Part shown: in pieces, positions 23,303-34,820 of the stretch | Layout: every line of letters starts with the position of its first letter | Position numbering within the stretch: the first letter of the stretch is position 1 | Source of the DNA: Magicicada septendecula | Lineage: Eukaryota > Arthropoda > Insecta > Hemiptera > Cicadidae | NCBI GenBank assembly: GCA_034769895.1 | Contig: CM068368.1 | Coordinates: 341,147,076 to 341,211,075, forward strand | Direction: 5' to 3' | Length of the DNA: 64,000 nucleotides | The notes under the pieces: model-generated | Seen by the model: the letters and a program-made list of their open reading frames with translations, nothing else | Database searches by the model: none | Told to the model about the DNA's origin: nothing | Made by a program: the position numbers and the translations under genes

Positions 23303-25530
23303 AAAAAAGAGGTCTACCACATGCTCATATCTTAATTTGGTTGGTTGGAAAAATTGTTCCAACTCAAATTGACGATATCATTACTGCTGAGCTGCCCGAT
23401 CCAGAATTATTTCAAATTGTCAAAAAAAATATGATTCACGGACCATGTGGGCTACACAACCCACATTCGCCATGCATGAAAAACGGAAAATGCACCAAAA
23501 AGTATCCACGTCAGCTGTTACCAGAAACACAAACTGGTGGCGATGGTTATCCGCTGTACAGACGACGAAAACCAGATGATGGAGGACACACAACAACTAT
23601 TAAAATCAATAACGTTGATTTCAAAATTGATAACCAATGGATTGTCCCCTACTCTCCTATGCTTTCGAAATCATTCAATGCGCATATCAACGTGGAGTCT
23701 TGCAATTCAGTTAAGTCAATCAAATACATATGTAAATACGTTAATAAAGGCAGCGATATGGCAGTTTTCGGACTTACGAATCCCAATGCACCCATCAATG
23801 AAGTCGAACAATTTCAAATGGGACGTTATATTAGAAGTAATGAAGCTGTATGGTGAATTCTTGGTTTCGACATTCATGAATGCTTTCCTGCTGTCATGCA
23901 TCTCAGTGTTCACTTGGAAAACGGTCAACGAGTCTACTTCACGGAAGAGAACGCACCCCAGAGAGCTGCAGATCCACCAAACACAATGTTGACCGCTTTT
24001 TTCCAATTGTGTGCAACTGACGAATTCGCAAAAACGTTGCTGTATCACGAAGTCCCGCACTATTACACTTGGAATCAATCGACGAAGAAATTTTGCAGAA
24101 GAAAACGAGGTGCCAGGCATTCTTCGATACCTGGCATATTTTCTACTAGCGCATTGGGACGAGTATATACTGTTCATCCGAATAATTGTGAATGCTACTA
24201 TTTGCAAATGCTGCTTCACGTGGTCAAAGGACCAACATCGTTTCAAGCAATCAAAACCATCGATGGTCAAGTGTGTCAGACATACAGAGAAGCATGTTTC
24301 AAACTTGGTTTGCTTGAAAATGATCAACATTGGGACAACACATTGGTAGAAGCATCTGAAACACGTCATGCTGACCAAATACGAACCCTGTTCGCCATAA
24401 TTCTGACAACCTGTGCGCCTTCTGATCCGAAAGATCTATGGGAAAAACACAAAGAGAGTATGAGCGAAGACATACTTCTCCGAGCATGCAGAGACAACCC
24501 CGGCCTGGATGTACCGTATTCAGAAGACATTTTCAATGAAGCACTGATATCACTTGAGGATATGTGCATGTCGATTAACAACAAAATCCTCAATCAGCTT
24601 GGGCTATTTTCACCGGAACGTGACAGAAACGATGTTGTCGATAGAGACGTATTGCGAGAAAAACAATACGACGTCGATGCACTGCAAGTTTATGTTGAGG
24701 CTCAGAAAAGGCTCTTAACAAATGACCAACGACTTGCGTACGACACAGTTATGAAGAATGTACGAGGCGCAAATGGTGGACTTCTTTTTCTTGAAGCACC
24801 AGGAGGCACAGGAAAAACATTTCTACTCAATTTCATATTCGCCGAAATTCGAATGAAGCACGAGATTGCTCTGGCTGTGGCATCATCGAGGATTGCAGCA
24901 ACACTACTCGATGGAGGACGCACGGCACATTCGGCTCTCAAGCTGCCATTGAATTTAAATCTAGCTGCAGATCCTCTTTGCAACATTGGAAAAACATCTG
25001 GAATGGCAACTGTATTGAAAACATGCCAACTCATTATTTGGGATCAATGTACCATGGCCCATAAGAAAGGACTTGAGGCACTTGATCGTACTCTGCGAGA
25101 TTTCCGAAGCGATCAACGTCCAATGGGCGGAGCAGCTCTGATACTGCTCGCCGATGATTTCCATCAAACTTTGCCCGTCATTCCAAGATCAACACCAGCA
25201 GACGAGCTGAACGCATGCCTGAAGAATTCGGCTCTCTGGAGACATATGAAGAAAATTACACTGTCGACCAATATGCATGTGCATTTAGTTGGACATGTTT
25301 CTGCAGAAACATTTGCCAAGCAACTTTTGGATATGGGCGACGGCAAACTTCCGGTTGATCCTGCAACACAGGAGATATCATTCCCACCGAACTTCTGTCA
25401 ACTTCTGTCATCAATTGAAGATCTTGAAAAGAAGGTTTTCCCGAACATCGCCAACAACTTCAGGAATCACGATTGGCTTTGCGAGCGAGCTATCTTAGCT
25501 CCAAAAAATGATGACGTCAAGAATCAATAA
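23303..25530 (+). pseudogene. Helitron Rep HUH motif, linker and N-terminal helicase
   Basis: Opens with the HUH motif GLPHAHILIWL. Then comes CGLHNPHSPCMKNGKCTKKYP and the Tyr motif KYICKYVNKG (about 23722-23751), where the nicking tyrosine is expected. TGA at 23854-23856 interrupts the frame (EAVW, stop, ILGFDIHE). The helicase begins near 24710: Walker A APGGTGKTFLL (about 24805), then LIIWDQCTM (about 25030), where the usual DE of motif II reads DQ, and LLADDFHQTLPVI, usually AGDFRQ. A frameshift near 25520 moves the rest to another frame. Loss of the DE glutamate would itself disable ATP hydrolysis. Confidence 0.85.
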
Positions 25531-26083
25531 TAAGATTCAATTGAAAATTCCTGGTGCGGTTACGGAATACAAATCCATTGACACAGTTACAGAAGAGGAT
25601 CAAGCTGTTAATTATCCAGTCGAATTTCTCAATTCATTGGAGCCTCCTGGAATGCCGCCGCACATATTGACCTTGAAAGTTGGCTCACCAATACTGCTCC
25701 TTCGGAATCTGAACACGCCAAAGTTGTGCAATGGAACCAGACTTTCCGTGAAAAAACTGATGCCGAATGTGATTGAAGCAACAATAATTAACGGCAAATG
25801 TAAAGGAGAAGATGTGCTGATTCCGCGCATTCCAATAATTCCCACTGATTTGCCCTTCACATTCAAACGACTACACTTTCCTGTGCATCTTGCTTTCGCG
25901 ATGACAATCAACAAAGCTCAAGGGCAGTCGCTGCGCGTTGCCGGATTAAATTTAGAAAATCCATGTTTTTCGCATGGTCAACTATATGTTGTTTGCTCCA
26001 GAGTAGGAAAACCAGAAACTCTGTACATCTATACACCAAATCAGAAAACCAAAAATATTGTTTATCCACTTGCGTTACGCTAG
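25508..26083 (+). pseudogene. Helitron helicase, C-terminal part
   Basis: Continuation of the PIF1-like helicase after the frameshift. It has IPGAVTEYKSIDT, PGMPPHILTLKVGSPILLLRNL, GTRLSVKKL, and the terminal helicase motifs FAMTINKAQGQSL and LYVVCSRVGKPETLYIY. It ends at TAG 26081-26083, 275 bases before the Helitron 3' end. Length and motif order match Helitron helicases. Confidence 0.87.
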
Positions 26084-26361
26084 ATGTTAGTATTAGTTTC
26101 AATTATTTTAAGTTGGTTCAATTATATAGCGAATGGAATAGTCAAAAATATTGTTCATTCACGTGAATTATTCATAAAAAATGTATATAGTTCATCATCT
26201 ATTTATACCAATAAAAATAATGGAATTTCATCAGTATGAGTCATCTTTCATTTTTCCACATTTTTACACAACGCATTATAGATTCTAGATTACATACAGA
26301 CCATCCATTTTTATATAAATAAATATACACAGGCAGGAAAACGTCAGCCGGGTTCTGCTAG

Positions 26362-26809
26362 TATTTTATATTTATAAGTAAGTTGTATACTAGGTGTGTT
26401 GATAGCACATATGTACATCCTATATGGATTTTCCTTTCTATATCACCCTACATTTCTATAAACAGCTGGCACACAATTAATTGTTTATATGTAAATAAAT
26501 TAAATTATTCACAGCAAAATTTTAAAACAGTAGAAGAATCATATTTTGTTTATCTGGTAATATATATGTAACATTTTTTGCCCCCACCCCCAAATGTATA
26601 ATTCACTCTCCCCTTACGAAATCCTGAGTGCACTATTGACTGTGACTGTCTTAAATGTATAATGTCAAAGCAGATGTTAATATTTAATAACTTCCAGTGA
26701 ATAACATACATAAAATGTATTTGTGCCTTATTAATTTTAACTTTTGTGTTTCTCGTAAGTTAGATTGTAATATAGATATATCATTGTCTGATGAGATAAT
26801 GATGTCTTA
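26362..26809. other. No gene recognised
   Basis: AT-rich sequence after the Helitron. Nothing seen apart from a short C-rich stretch near 26580. Confidence 0.35.
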
Positions 26810-27480
26810 TTAGGTTCTTCTTGCAGTGGTAGTACAGTTCGTACTGAAACCCTGACCTCCTTCACCCTTTGCATCCAATCTCTTATGGCCAGTTGCTAGT
26901 TTATTACCCTAAAGATTCTCAGCTTCTCGTTGGACATTGGTCCACCACGGGCTCATGGTCTCCCCCTTTGTCTGGTACCTGTAATCTGTCCTTTCATTCC
27001 TTTTTTGGCACAATAGTATCACTAATTTGATCTAGATGTCTTGCCTATCTTAGGTGTTGCAGCCTAATATAATCTACAATGTGAGTTGTTTGTACAATTG
27101 TCTTAGTCCATTGAACCCAATATGGCATCCGCCAAACTTTTTTCTCAATACATTGCTCTCTGGTGTGCCCAGCATTTCTTCAGTCTTATTTGAAAACGTC
27201 TAGTTTTGCAGTCATATGTCATGATATGTTGTACTATTGTTCTGTGCATTATAAGTTTTAAGTTGTGTTGTGTCTACTTGGACATTATACAGAATCTGAG
27301 CAAATGGTGCCTTGCTAGTCTTCAGAATTCTATTTCTTAACTAGTGAGTCATATTGTTATCATTACTGTGCTGAACAGGTTGAAATCTTGGACAACCATC
27401 ATATTGCCATCCCCACTGTTCCAGTTCTGACCTAACCTGCTCCCCTTTTTATGTCCATCATCTCTGTTTTTGTAACATTA
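26810..27480 (-). pseudogene. LINE reverse transcriptase tail, heavily decayed
   Basis: On the minus strand, short blocks resemble the C-terminal end of a LINE RT: DYIRLQHLRWARHLDQI, then KGQITGTRQRGRPWARWW and RLDAKGEGG near 26870-27070. They are separated by stops and frame changes. The 5' part of the element is missing. No target duplication is identified. Confidence 0.5.
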
Positions 27481-27784
27481 ATCCTGAACCCAACACCCTC
27501 AGCTTTTCTGTGTTACATACATAGATTGCACTAGAAACTTACAATTCAACTTAAATACACATATTTCTCATGAACAGAAAAACTGAATTGTTATTATGTT
27601 ACTTATTTTTCTACGGTATAAATACATACAGAGCATTTTACAAATGTCAGTATATGACTTGCTTTCTTCAATTTCATGAGTTATAGACATTTTATTACTG
27701 AGTGACAAGGCTTTGTTTAACTCTGAACATAGTGTGAAATTATCACCAGTTTTAAACAATTAACAAAAATCAACAAATAATGCA

Positions 27785-28525
27785 TATCTTCTTCTTCTAT
27801 GGCGTCACAGTTCGAAGTCGAACCTTGGCCTCCATAATCATCCGCCTCCATTTTTCCCTGTCCTTGGCGATCGATGTCCATCGTTTTGTTTTAAGTAAAT
27901 TATCACCATCCCTCACCACTGCATCAATCCAGTGTATCTTGGGTCTTCCGACAGGCCTTCTACCCTCGATCTGACTAAACAGTACCTTCTAGGTATTCGG
28001 TTGTCTTCCATCCTAATGATGTGTCCTGCCCATTGCAATCTATGCAGTCGGATAGTGGTGGGCAGATCATTGTCTTTATACAGCTCGTATAGCTCCTCAT
28101 TGTGACGCATTCTCCATATCATGTTTACTTGGATTGGTCCATATATTCTCCTCACAATTCTCCTTTCAAAAGTATTGACTATGTTAGCGGCTTGTTTGTT
28201 CAGAGTCCAAGCCTCGTTACCATATGTTATCACCGATCTAATAATAACTTTATAAGTGTATAATGTGACCTTGGACTGATGGTGGATATTCCTTGTCTTG
28301 AATATAGATGTCAACGAAGCATATGTTCTATTTGTGGCCTGTATCCTTTTCCTTATTTCATTTATTTCTTCACTGTTTTCCGCCATCCAACATCCCAAAT
28401 ATTTAAACTGATTAACTATTTCCAGGTTTAGTGGTTCAATTTCAAACTGTTCAGGTTTCCTTGTTTTCTTCTGAGCGGTGATCATAACCTTTGTTTTATC
28501 TGTATTAACCTGTAATCCTAAAATA
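27785..28525 (-). pseudogene. LINE 3' fragment (RT C-terminus)
   Basis: Minus-strand RT fragment. VNTDKTKVMITAQKK (about 28520-28470) is the end of the palm domain. FKYLGCWM, VITYGNEAWTL, FERRIVRRIYGP and LHRLQWAGHIIRMEDNRIPRR (down to about 27995) follow in one frame. One base later the frame shifts, and the GRP-type region and the final KDREKWRRM-like stretch run to about 27800. The 5' end is cut at about 28525, a normal 5'-truncated insertion. Confidence 0.75.
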
Positions 28526-29279
28526 ATGCATATACTAATATTTAACTCACTGACAACAGAAAAAAAGTAAAAAATTACATCACAATAAATTAGACTACAT
28601 ACTGTATTTCCACACTACAGAGTACTGCATTTGTGTGACTACCTATTTCAAACAACAGATAATGTAGGCCTAGAAAATTGTACTGCAATAGGCTTCCAAA
28701 TATCTACTGTAAATTGCCATCACCCTCACTTCAGAAAGAGGCAAACAGAGCTGACATTCTAGTTCCAGAACTATATGCCTGTGGTTCTGTATCACCATCC
28801 TTTCCATTGGTGCAGTATTCGTGTATGATATGCTTCTGAACTTACTAGTTTAAAAATAATTCCCCCCCCCCTTTGTGTGTACTGTATTCACATATCAAAG
28901 AATTGATTGCAGAGAAGTTGTGTTGTAGTGTATGTATATAACAAAATACATAGGCCTAATATAAGTCCGGTCTACAGCTGTAGGGTAAGATCATTTGTAT
29001 ATGAAATACATCCTAAGTAACAGATTACACGATTGAAGCAATTATTATTCACATGTTAATTTGTACTTTATGAATATAATTATTGAAAAAGCAACATTTT
29101 GTCTTTTTTGTTTGACATCTAGAAGATTCAAAATACTTGTTACTGCTACGTTCCATGTTTAGCAAAATGGGGAAAAATTTGCACTTCCAATCCATGAAAC
29201 CAATGAAATTATAAAAATGTTTAAATCCCTTCTTTTGTGTCCAGTCAAGATCATATATATATATATATATATATATATT
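28526..29279. other. No gene; (TA)n at 29252-29278
   Basis: AT-rich with a poly-C run near 28862 and a (TA) microsatellite at 29252-29278 just before the palindrome. Confidence 0.4.
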
Positions 29280-29496
29280 ACTTTAATATTTATAACTAAA
29301 TTTACCTCAAGATATACTTTTTTCCTATTAGGAACATGTTTCGAGAGTTCCTGTTCTCTCATCTTCAGCCTTCGCCATCTTGTTTTTTTTTTTGTTGAAG
29401 GCTGAAGATGAGAGAACAGGAACTCTCAAAACATGTTCCTAATAGGAAAAAAGTATATCTTGAGGTAAATTTAGTTATAAATATTAAAGTATTATA
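29280..29496. repeat. Palindrome of Penelope-type pLTR sequence
   Basis: Two arms of about 95 bases (29280-29372 and 29399-29495) are near-perfect inverted copies, separated by about 25 bases with a T run. On the minus strand the left arm contains CTGAAGA, a stem of GAGAG/CTCTC and then GAAACATGTT, a hammerhead-ribozyme-like core (29333-29368). The right arm has the same on the plus strand, but with AAAA in place of GAAA. TA-rich sequence flanks both sides. Inverted pLTR pieces are typical debris of Penelope elements. Confidence 0.7.
29333..29368 (-). ncRNA. Hammerhead-ribozyme-like core (Penelope pLTR)
   Basis: Minus strand: CTGAAGA, one T, stem II GAGAG...CTCTC with an eight-base loop, GAAA, then C-AT-GTT, giving a two-base-pair stem III with cleavage expected after GTT. 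This is the CUGANGA...GAAA...NUH core of a minimal type I hammerhead as reported for Penelope-like elements. Activity is unknown. Confidence 0.55.
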
Positions 29497-30731
29497 TACA
29501 TCCAGAAACGGACTGTAACAGAAAGTGATTGATATATATATATATATATAGTATATTGCAGTATATATATATGATCTTGATTGGACACAATTATATATAT
29601 ATAACAACAACAACAATTCAGTTTTTTCTATTTGTGAGAATTATGTGTATTTAAGTTTTAGTATAAATTTATAGTGCAATATATATACTGCAACAGTACG
29701 TCTGCGTACATTACTGTGCGTTGTCGCAGTTAATTAAAAAAAACTGCTAAATTAGAATAAATAATTAATATTGTCAATATTTTTAAAAAAAGCATATTGA
29801 AAGCTTTAAGTAACCAGTGAAGGGGAACACCGAATGTGCAGGACAGTACTGGGATATCACGCCACACACAAGCTAAGAGTGTGTACAGTGTTAATGATAT
29901 GTGTGTGTATGAACCAGTAGAAAACGGCATAGCATAATCCCTGAATAAATGTGAATTAAATAAGTAATTTAGTTAAATTTTGGTAAGTGAACATAAGATA
30001 TGAAAAAACAAATTATGCCACGTTATATAAAGATGCGCACATGTGCAAAATCTAGTGCGAAACAAATAATACATATTAATGCAGTGTAAATAAAAATGAA
30101 TAGAACCAACAATAATTAAAGTATACGAAAACTGTTAATACACAATTATACATAAAAAAATTACCGATCGTATGAACATTGAGTAATAAACAAAAGATTT
30201 CACATGTTGTGAATAAAATTAAAATCAGTACAAAAAATAAACGAATCTGTAAAGGGACGCTTGACAAACTATAACAATATAAATCGTGCACAGAATGGTT
30301 GAAACATGATTTTTGTGCCTGAGAGTATAAATAAGCGAGGATCGCAAGCCTCGACCCTCATTCTACTAGAACACATCTGCGGTCGAAGGCTATGACCGAC
30401 TAAGGAGCATTCAAGGTCGATACCCCAGCAGTATGGAGATAGCACCATACGAGGCATCTGAATGCTGAGTGGACCAGAAGGACCGGACGACAGACTCCAG
30501 GAAGATCAGACGACAACGGAGGATCGACACAGGACACAGGACTCACGATCATGACGAGGAATCACTGAGTATCACCGCACAGCAATAAGGTTACATGAAA
30601 CCATTTTTACTCGTCAACCAACAAGTCATAAAAGACATTAAAATTAAAGAGTAAAGAGACAATGATAAACTTGAATAGTGTAAATAATAATTGTAAAATC
30701 TAATAGGTTAAATTGTAGTAATTTATAATTA
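29497..30731. other. No gene; possible promoter-like stretch near 30325
   Basis: Mostly AT-rich. A more GC-rich stretch at 30300-30560 begins with GAGTATAAATAAGCGAGG, a good TATA-box sequence, and could be an LTR or element promoter with transcribed leader. I find no matching second copy in the window and no coding frame. Confidence 0.35.
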
Positions 30732-30790
30732 CAGTAGAACCCCGTTAGTCCGAACCCCGCTAGTCCGAAATTCCGGATAATCCGAACCAC
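30732..30790. repeat. Tigger left TIR
   Basis: CAGTAGAACCCCGTTAGTCC at the border, then a second GCTAGTCCGAA and GGATAATCCGAA inside. It pairs with 33090-33165. Confidence 0.9.
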
Positions 30791-31048
30791 CTCCAGGGAC
30801 CAAATAGGCAAGGAAAGCTATAAAAACAACTGCAGATTTCATGAAGTGACAAATGATTTCATTACATTTCTAATAAAACAGTTACATTTTGCAAAATCAG
30901 TAGAAAATAATACTAACCACTGTAATACATATTAATCAGTAGGCCTACAATTACTGGAATAAAATTCTTAAACAAAACTACAAAAACTACAAAAACAGAA
31001 TTCAATTATTGTACTGTACAGTACTTAGATTACAGTTCCTATACTTTA

Positions 31049-32674
31049 TTAACAGAATTTCCAAATAAACACTTCAATATTAACAGTCCACTTATTCACT
31101 GGTTGCACAAAATCAGTTATTCTCTGCTGGCGTAAAGACGTGAATCTAGCAGACAACGCAATATTCCACCAGCATCTCATGAACATGATGTCCGCCGCTG
31201 TAGCGTTAGCATGCTGCTCCACATACTGCAGGGATATTTCCAGCATCTTTGTTGCTTCTGAATGTGAAATGAGATGTTCTGAATCATCGGCTTCATCCAT
31301 CACGTCAGAATCTTCATCGAAGTCTTGTCTCATCAGGGAAACGATTTCCGTATCTGTCAAAACTTGGTGGTCTTCCGTGTCATCTGCCACCCACTCGTTC
31401 ACATCTGTTTCGTCTGCTTCTTCACAGCCTGGAATTTGATGCACGAGCTGTAAAACTTCAGTCCTGTCATCAGCTTGTTCCGGACTATCGATGTAAGAGA
31501 GACATGACCATAATTTTTTCCACGACTTTCTCAGCAGCTGTTCTTTGAGATTGTCCCATGCTTCACCTAACCAATAGATAACATCTTTGATGTTGATTTT
31601 CTTAAGACTTTGGAGAATGGTTTGTGAACTGTCTTCATTTTCAAGAAGGGACCTTAGAAGAATTTTTTTATACACGCATTTCATGTTTTGTAGCACCTCT
31701 TGGTCCATGGGTTGTAACAAAGGTGTTACATTCGGAGGGAGAAAAATAGTGTTTATATCTCCATTAACAAGTTCTTCTGTCGAAGCATGTGATGGAGCGT
31801 TGTCAATTACAAGTAACGCCTGGGGTGGCAGACCATTTTTTTCACTGAACTTTTTTACTGAAGGAATAAACTGGACATGAAACCATTCCTTAAATAAAGC
31901 ACTGGTCATCCATGCCTTTTTTTGATGCCTGTAGAATACAGGAAGCGAGTTCACATTGATGTTCTTAAATGCTCTTGGGTTTTTTGATTTGCCAATAACC
32001 ATTAGTGGCAACTTATTAGTCCCACCTGCATTACTGCATGCTAAAACAGTCACACGTTCCTTGCACATTTTGAAACCAGGTGCATTAAGTTCTTGTTTGG
32101 CGGCGAGGCTTTTGTTTGGCAATGCCTTAAAATTTAACCCAGTTTCATCGCAATTGTATATTTCTTGAGGCGAGTAATTTTGCGATGAAACTATGTCTGC
32201 GAATTCAGCGATGTACTCTTGTGCAACCTGGTGATTCGCTGATAGTGATTCACCGGTAATTGATAACTGTCGTATTCCGTGTCTTTTTTTCCACCGGTCC
32301 AGCCAGCCGTTACTCACAATGAATTTAGGATCACCATTCATCAGCTTATTGAGGTGAACTGCTTTTTCTTGGATTAGGGGACCACTCAGTGGAGTACCTC
32401 TCTGCCTTTCTTGTGAAAACCATATGAAAAGGGCTTCATCAATTTTGTCAAATTGTGACACTTTTGATGTATGACGCTCCTCGAGAGTCTTCTCGGATGT
32501 TGTCGCACAAAACTGTTCAATCTTGGACCGGTTTTTCTTCCAGTCGCTTATTGTTGCTTTACCCACACCAAATTCGACTGCTAATTTCATTCCACTTTCA
32601 CCCTTGTCCAAACGTTTCAACACTTCAAGTTTATCTTTTAGTGCACATGAACTATGTTTCCATTTACCAACCAT
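31049..32674 (-). CDS. Tigger/pogo transposase (CENP-B type)
   Basis: Cut-and-paste transposase of 541 residues when started at the ATG whose first base is 32674 (MVGKWKHSS). A longer start at 32839 adds 55 residues without family similarity. Residues 10-60 are a CENP-B N-terminal HTH (LKDKLEVLKRLDKGES...). Residues 75-150 are the second, CENPB-type HTH (ALFIWFSQERQRGTPLSGPLI). The DDE_1 core follows: YNCDETGLNF, LLVIDNAPSH and NVTPLLQPMDQEV give the DDD triad with 32 residues between the second and third Asp, the usual Tigger spacing. An acidic tail follows. No stop or frameshift is seen over the whole length, unlike nearly all its neighbours, so it may be recent and functional. Confidence 0.93.
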   Translation of the reverse strand: MVGKWKHSSCALKDKLEVLKRLDKGESGMKLAVEFGVGKATISDWKKNRSKIEQFCATTSEKTLEERHTSKVSQFDKIDEALFIWFSQERQRGTPLSGPLIQEKAVHLNKLMNGDPKFIVSNGWLDRWKKRHGIRQLSITGESLSANHQVAQEYIAEFADIVSSQNYSPQEIYNCDETGLNFKALPNKSLAAKQELNAPGFKMCKERVTVLACSNAGGTNKLPLMVIGKSKNPRAFKNINVNSLPVFYRHQKKAWMTSALFKEWFHVQFIPSVKKFSEKNGLPPQALLVIDNAPSHASTEELVNGDINTIFLPPNVTPLLQPMDQEVLQNMKCVYKKILLRSLLENEDSSQTILQSLKKINIKDVIYWLGEAWDNLKEQLLRKSWKKLWSCLSYIDSPEQADDRTEVLQLVHQIPGCEEADETDVNEWVADDTEDHQVLTDTEIVSLMRQDFDEDSDVMDEADDSEHLISHSEATKMLEISLQYVEQHANATAADIMFMRCWWNIALSARFTSLRQQRITDFVQPVNKWTVNIEVFIWKFC

Positions 32675-33089
32675 TTTTATACAATACGCACTTAAAAAAC
32701 AACACTGAAAACGTATGTAAGTTGGAATGCACACACAATGTCTCAGACTGACAGGTGTCTCACTACTGAAAGCAAGGCCACGAGAAGAAACAAACAAGAG
32801 TGGGGGAAGTGGGATTACTAAGAAACTGGCATGAGTCATTGACGCCCTGGCGCGCCCGTGATAGTAAACAACAATACCGCACTAGAAAGCCACCGAACAT
32901 CAGTGTCAATACTGTTCACCTTATCTGTACTGTATTACAGTACTGTACTACGTAATATTTTATGAAATATTCAACTCTTATAAACCGTAAAATGCATTCG
33001 TTGAATAAAAAACGGGCATATATGAGTTACATATAAGTTAAAGACCATATTTAAATCAAATAAATAATTATAATTATTTAATAATAATT

Positions 33090-33165
33090 ATTTCGGATAA
33101 TCCGAATTTTTGCCAATCCGAACCAGCCCCAGTCTTAATTAGTTCGGACTAGCGGGGTTCTACTG
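33090..33165. repeat. Tigger right TIR
   Basis: Inverted copy of the left end: GGACTAGCGGGGTTCTACTG at 33146-33165, with TTCGGATAATCCGAA inside at 33090-33106. TA follows. Confidence 0.9.
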
Positions 33166-33167
33166 TA

Positions 33168-34049
33168 TATCTAACATTTACACAATTATTATTATTTTTG
33201 AAATTATAACGTAGCATAAATGTTTATGTAATTCTAAATTTGATTGATATTTCATGAATACAATATTCATATGTAGGCACACAAAGCAAAGTAGTAATAA
33301 TATAAACAAAAATATGCAATTTAAAAGAAATACAATCTGAGCAAGTTCAGAGCACATTGTGTATTATACTTGTGTAATATTATTTGTATAGTGACAATAA
33401 TTGTGTCATGGTGAGCACACACAAAAGAAAAATATTATGCAAATAATAATGACGAACTTTTAAGTCGTAATTTTTCAAAATTTATTTAATAAAATTTTGA
33501 ATGATTTTTACAAAGTCGATATGACACCATACACCTTTTCTCGTTATAATACATGTTACTGGTATGTTATAACATAATATAAAAAATCCTAAATAAATAT
33601 AATATAAAACTGCATTCAAAACAAAAGAATTATCACCAGAGCACATAACAGATAACTAATATCATTCAAACAATAGACTAATACCTGCACGGACACAAAC
33701 ACCAAACATACCATTATATTTTATGTAATAATAAATTAATAATTAATAATGTATTATTAATAATTAATTAAAAATATATTAATTATAAATTACTAACAAT
33801 ACCATGCATGCACGCGCACACATCAGCCAACTCATGTTTTCACCAATGAGTCCACCAACTACACAGTAGGCTCTATAGGCCTACATGGATCCACTGTTAC
33901 TGATTTTGGTTTAATAAATAATGGGTGTTATGGCTGCCGCCTGAGTTTGCCTGATGACATTTATAGCAGCAAAATAGTTAATCTATAATTATATTCATCA
34001 AATAACTACACTTATACTAATATACTTCATTTTTTTTATGAATTTGCTA
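33168..34049. other. No gene recognised
   Basis: Very AT-rich, with (TAAT)-like stretches near 33720-33790. Nothing coding. Confidence 0.4.
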
Positions 34050-34071
34050 ACTGCTATAATTTTTATTGTTC

Positions 34072-34104
34072 GACTAAGCTTTTCGTCATCACTGACATCA
34101 TCAG
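34072..34104 (-). ncRNA. Hammerhead-ribozyme-like core (Penelope relic)
   Basis: Minus strand: CTGATGA, one T, stem GTCA-GTGA-TGAC, GAAA, then AGCTTA and GTC. Stem II is perfect, while stem III is hardly formed. It sits at the 3' end of the Penelope relic, where such ribozymes are expected. Confidence 0.5.
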
Positions 34105-34457
34105 GTCTTCAACAACGTCTATCTACTGTACGTTGTAGGCTTTTATACTTTAGGCCCCTTCCCTTATGTCATCGCCCCTCCTATTGGTTCTAGCTGCTGC
34201 CGCTCTTCACGGGAACTTTGTCTACATTTTTCCATTAGGCATTTTTCTAATGTCCGTCAAATTTTTTTAAAAATCTCCCGTTAATTTCTTCATGCTCGAC
34301 TTATAATTTTTTTTTTTTTACATTTCGTCATTTTTAGTGTGTTATTCTTATTATTTTAATTTATTTTTGTTTATTGTTTAATATATAATAAAATATTTCT
34401 TCATTTGTAAAATCCACTTTTATATTCATTAATTTATTTTTATCTTCTTTTTTAACT

Positions 34458-34820
34458 TTAAGTATTTCTAGTTCTTCTATTAAGTTTTCTTTTTTGCAGA
34501 TTGTTTTCTATTTTGATTATTTCCATATTTTCATTTGGATTTATGAATTTATGGCCCGATTCATTGAAATGTCTTGCATATAGTGAGTTCGTTACTCTAA
34601 CCCCTTCTCCTTTTGCGTGTTCATTCATTCGAATTTTAAATTTTCTTCCAGTTTCGCCCAGATATCTCTTATTACATTCCCCACATTTTAATTTGTATAC
34701 GCCGCTTTTTTCTGTTAATGGAATTTCTTCTGTTTTAGCATTTTTTATATATTCAAATACATTTTTCGTTTTCTTTATTCCTATCTGTATTTCATATTTT
34801 TCGAAGCATTTTTGTAACAT
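34458..34820 (-). pseudogene. GIY-YIG endonuclease of Penelope relic
   Basis: C-terminal endonuclease that nicks target DNA in Penelope elements. SGVYKLKCGECNKRYLGETGRKFKIRMNEH holds the GIY (as GVY) and YIG (as YLG) motifs and the conserved Arg. ARHFNESGHKF is the later conserved His block. The Cys pair CGEC between the two motifs is typical of Penelope. It is open for 120 codons, but the RT upstream is broken. Confidence 0.82.

Larger units (their letters stand above)
19211..26361 (+). mobile_element. Helitron, full length, decayed
   Basis: A 7,151-base rolling-circle transposon. The 5' end is TCTATATATA right after an A. The 3' end is GGGTTCTGCTAG (CTAG at 26358-26361) right before a T. 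This agrees with Helitron insertion between A and T without target duplication. Inside are a repeat-rich 5' region, an N-terminal repeat protein, the Rep (HUH) nuclease and a PIF1-type helicase, all on the plus strand. I count five lesions: frameshift near 21310, TAA at 21725-21727, an insertion of about 223 bases near 23080-23302, TGA at about 23854-23856, and a frameshift near 25520. The copy is inactive, but its boundaries look complete. Confidence 0.88.
30732..33165 (-). mobile_element. pogo/Tigger DNA transposon, apparently complete
   Basis: A 2,434-base element bounded by inverted repeats CAGTAGAACCCCG(T/C)TAGTCC (23 of 24 terminal bases match), with subterminal GGATAATCCGAA copies. TA flanks both ends (30730-30731 and 33166-33167), the expected target duplication. 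It encodes one uninterrupted transposase on the minus strand. It is the best-preserved DNA transposon in the window. Confidence 0.92.

Noticed and set aside
31140-32168. Ser-rich plus-strand frames in the Tigger element
   Set aside because: Shadows of the intact minus-strand transposase.
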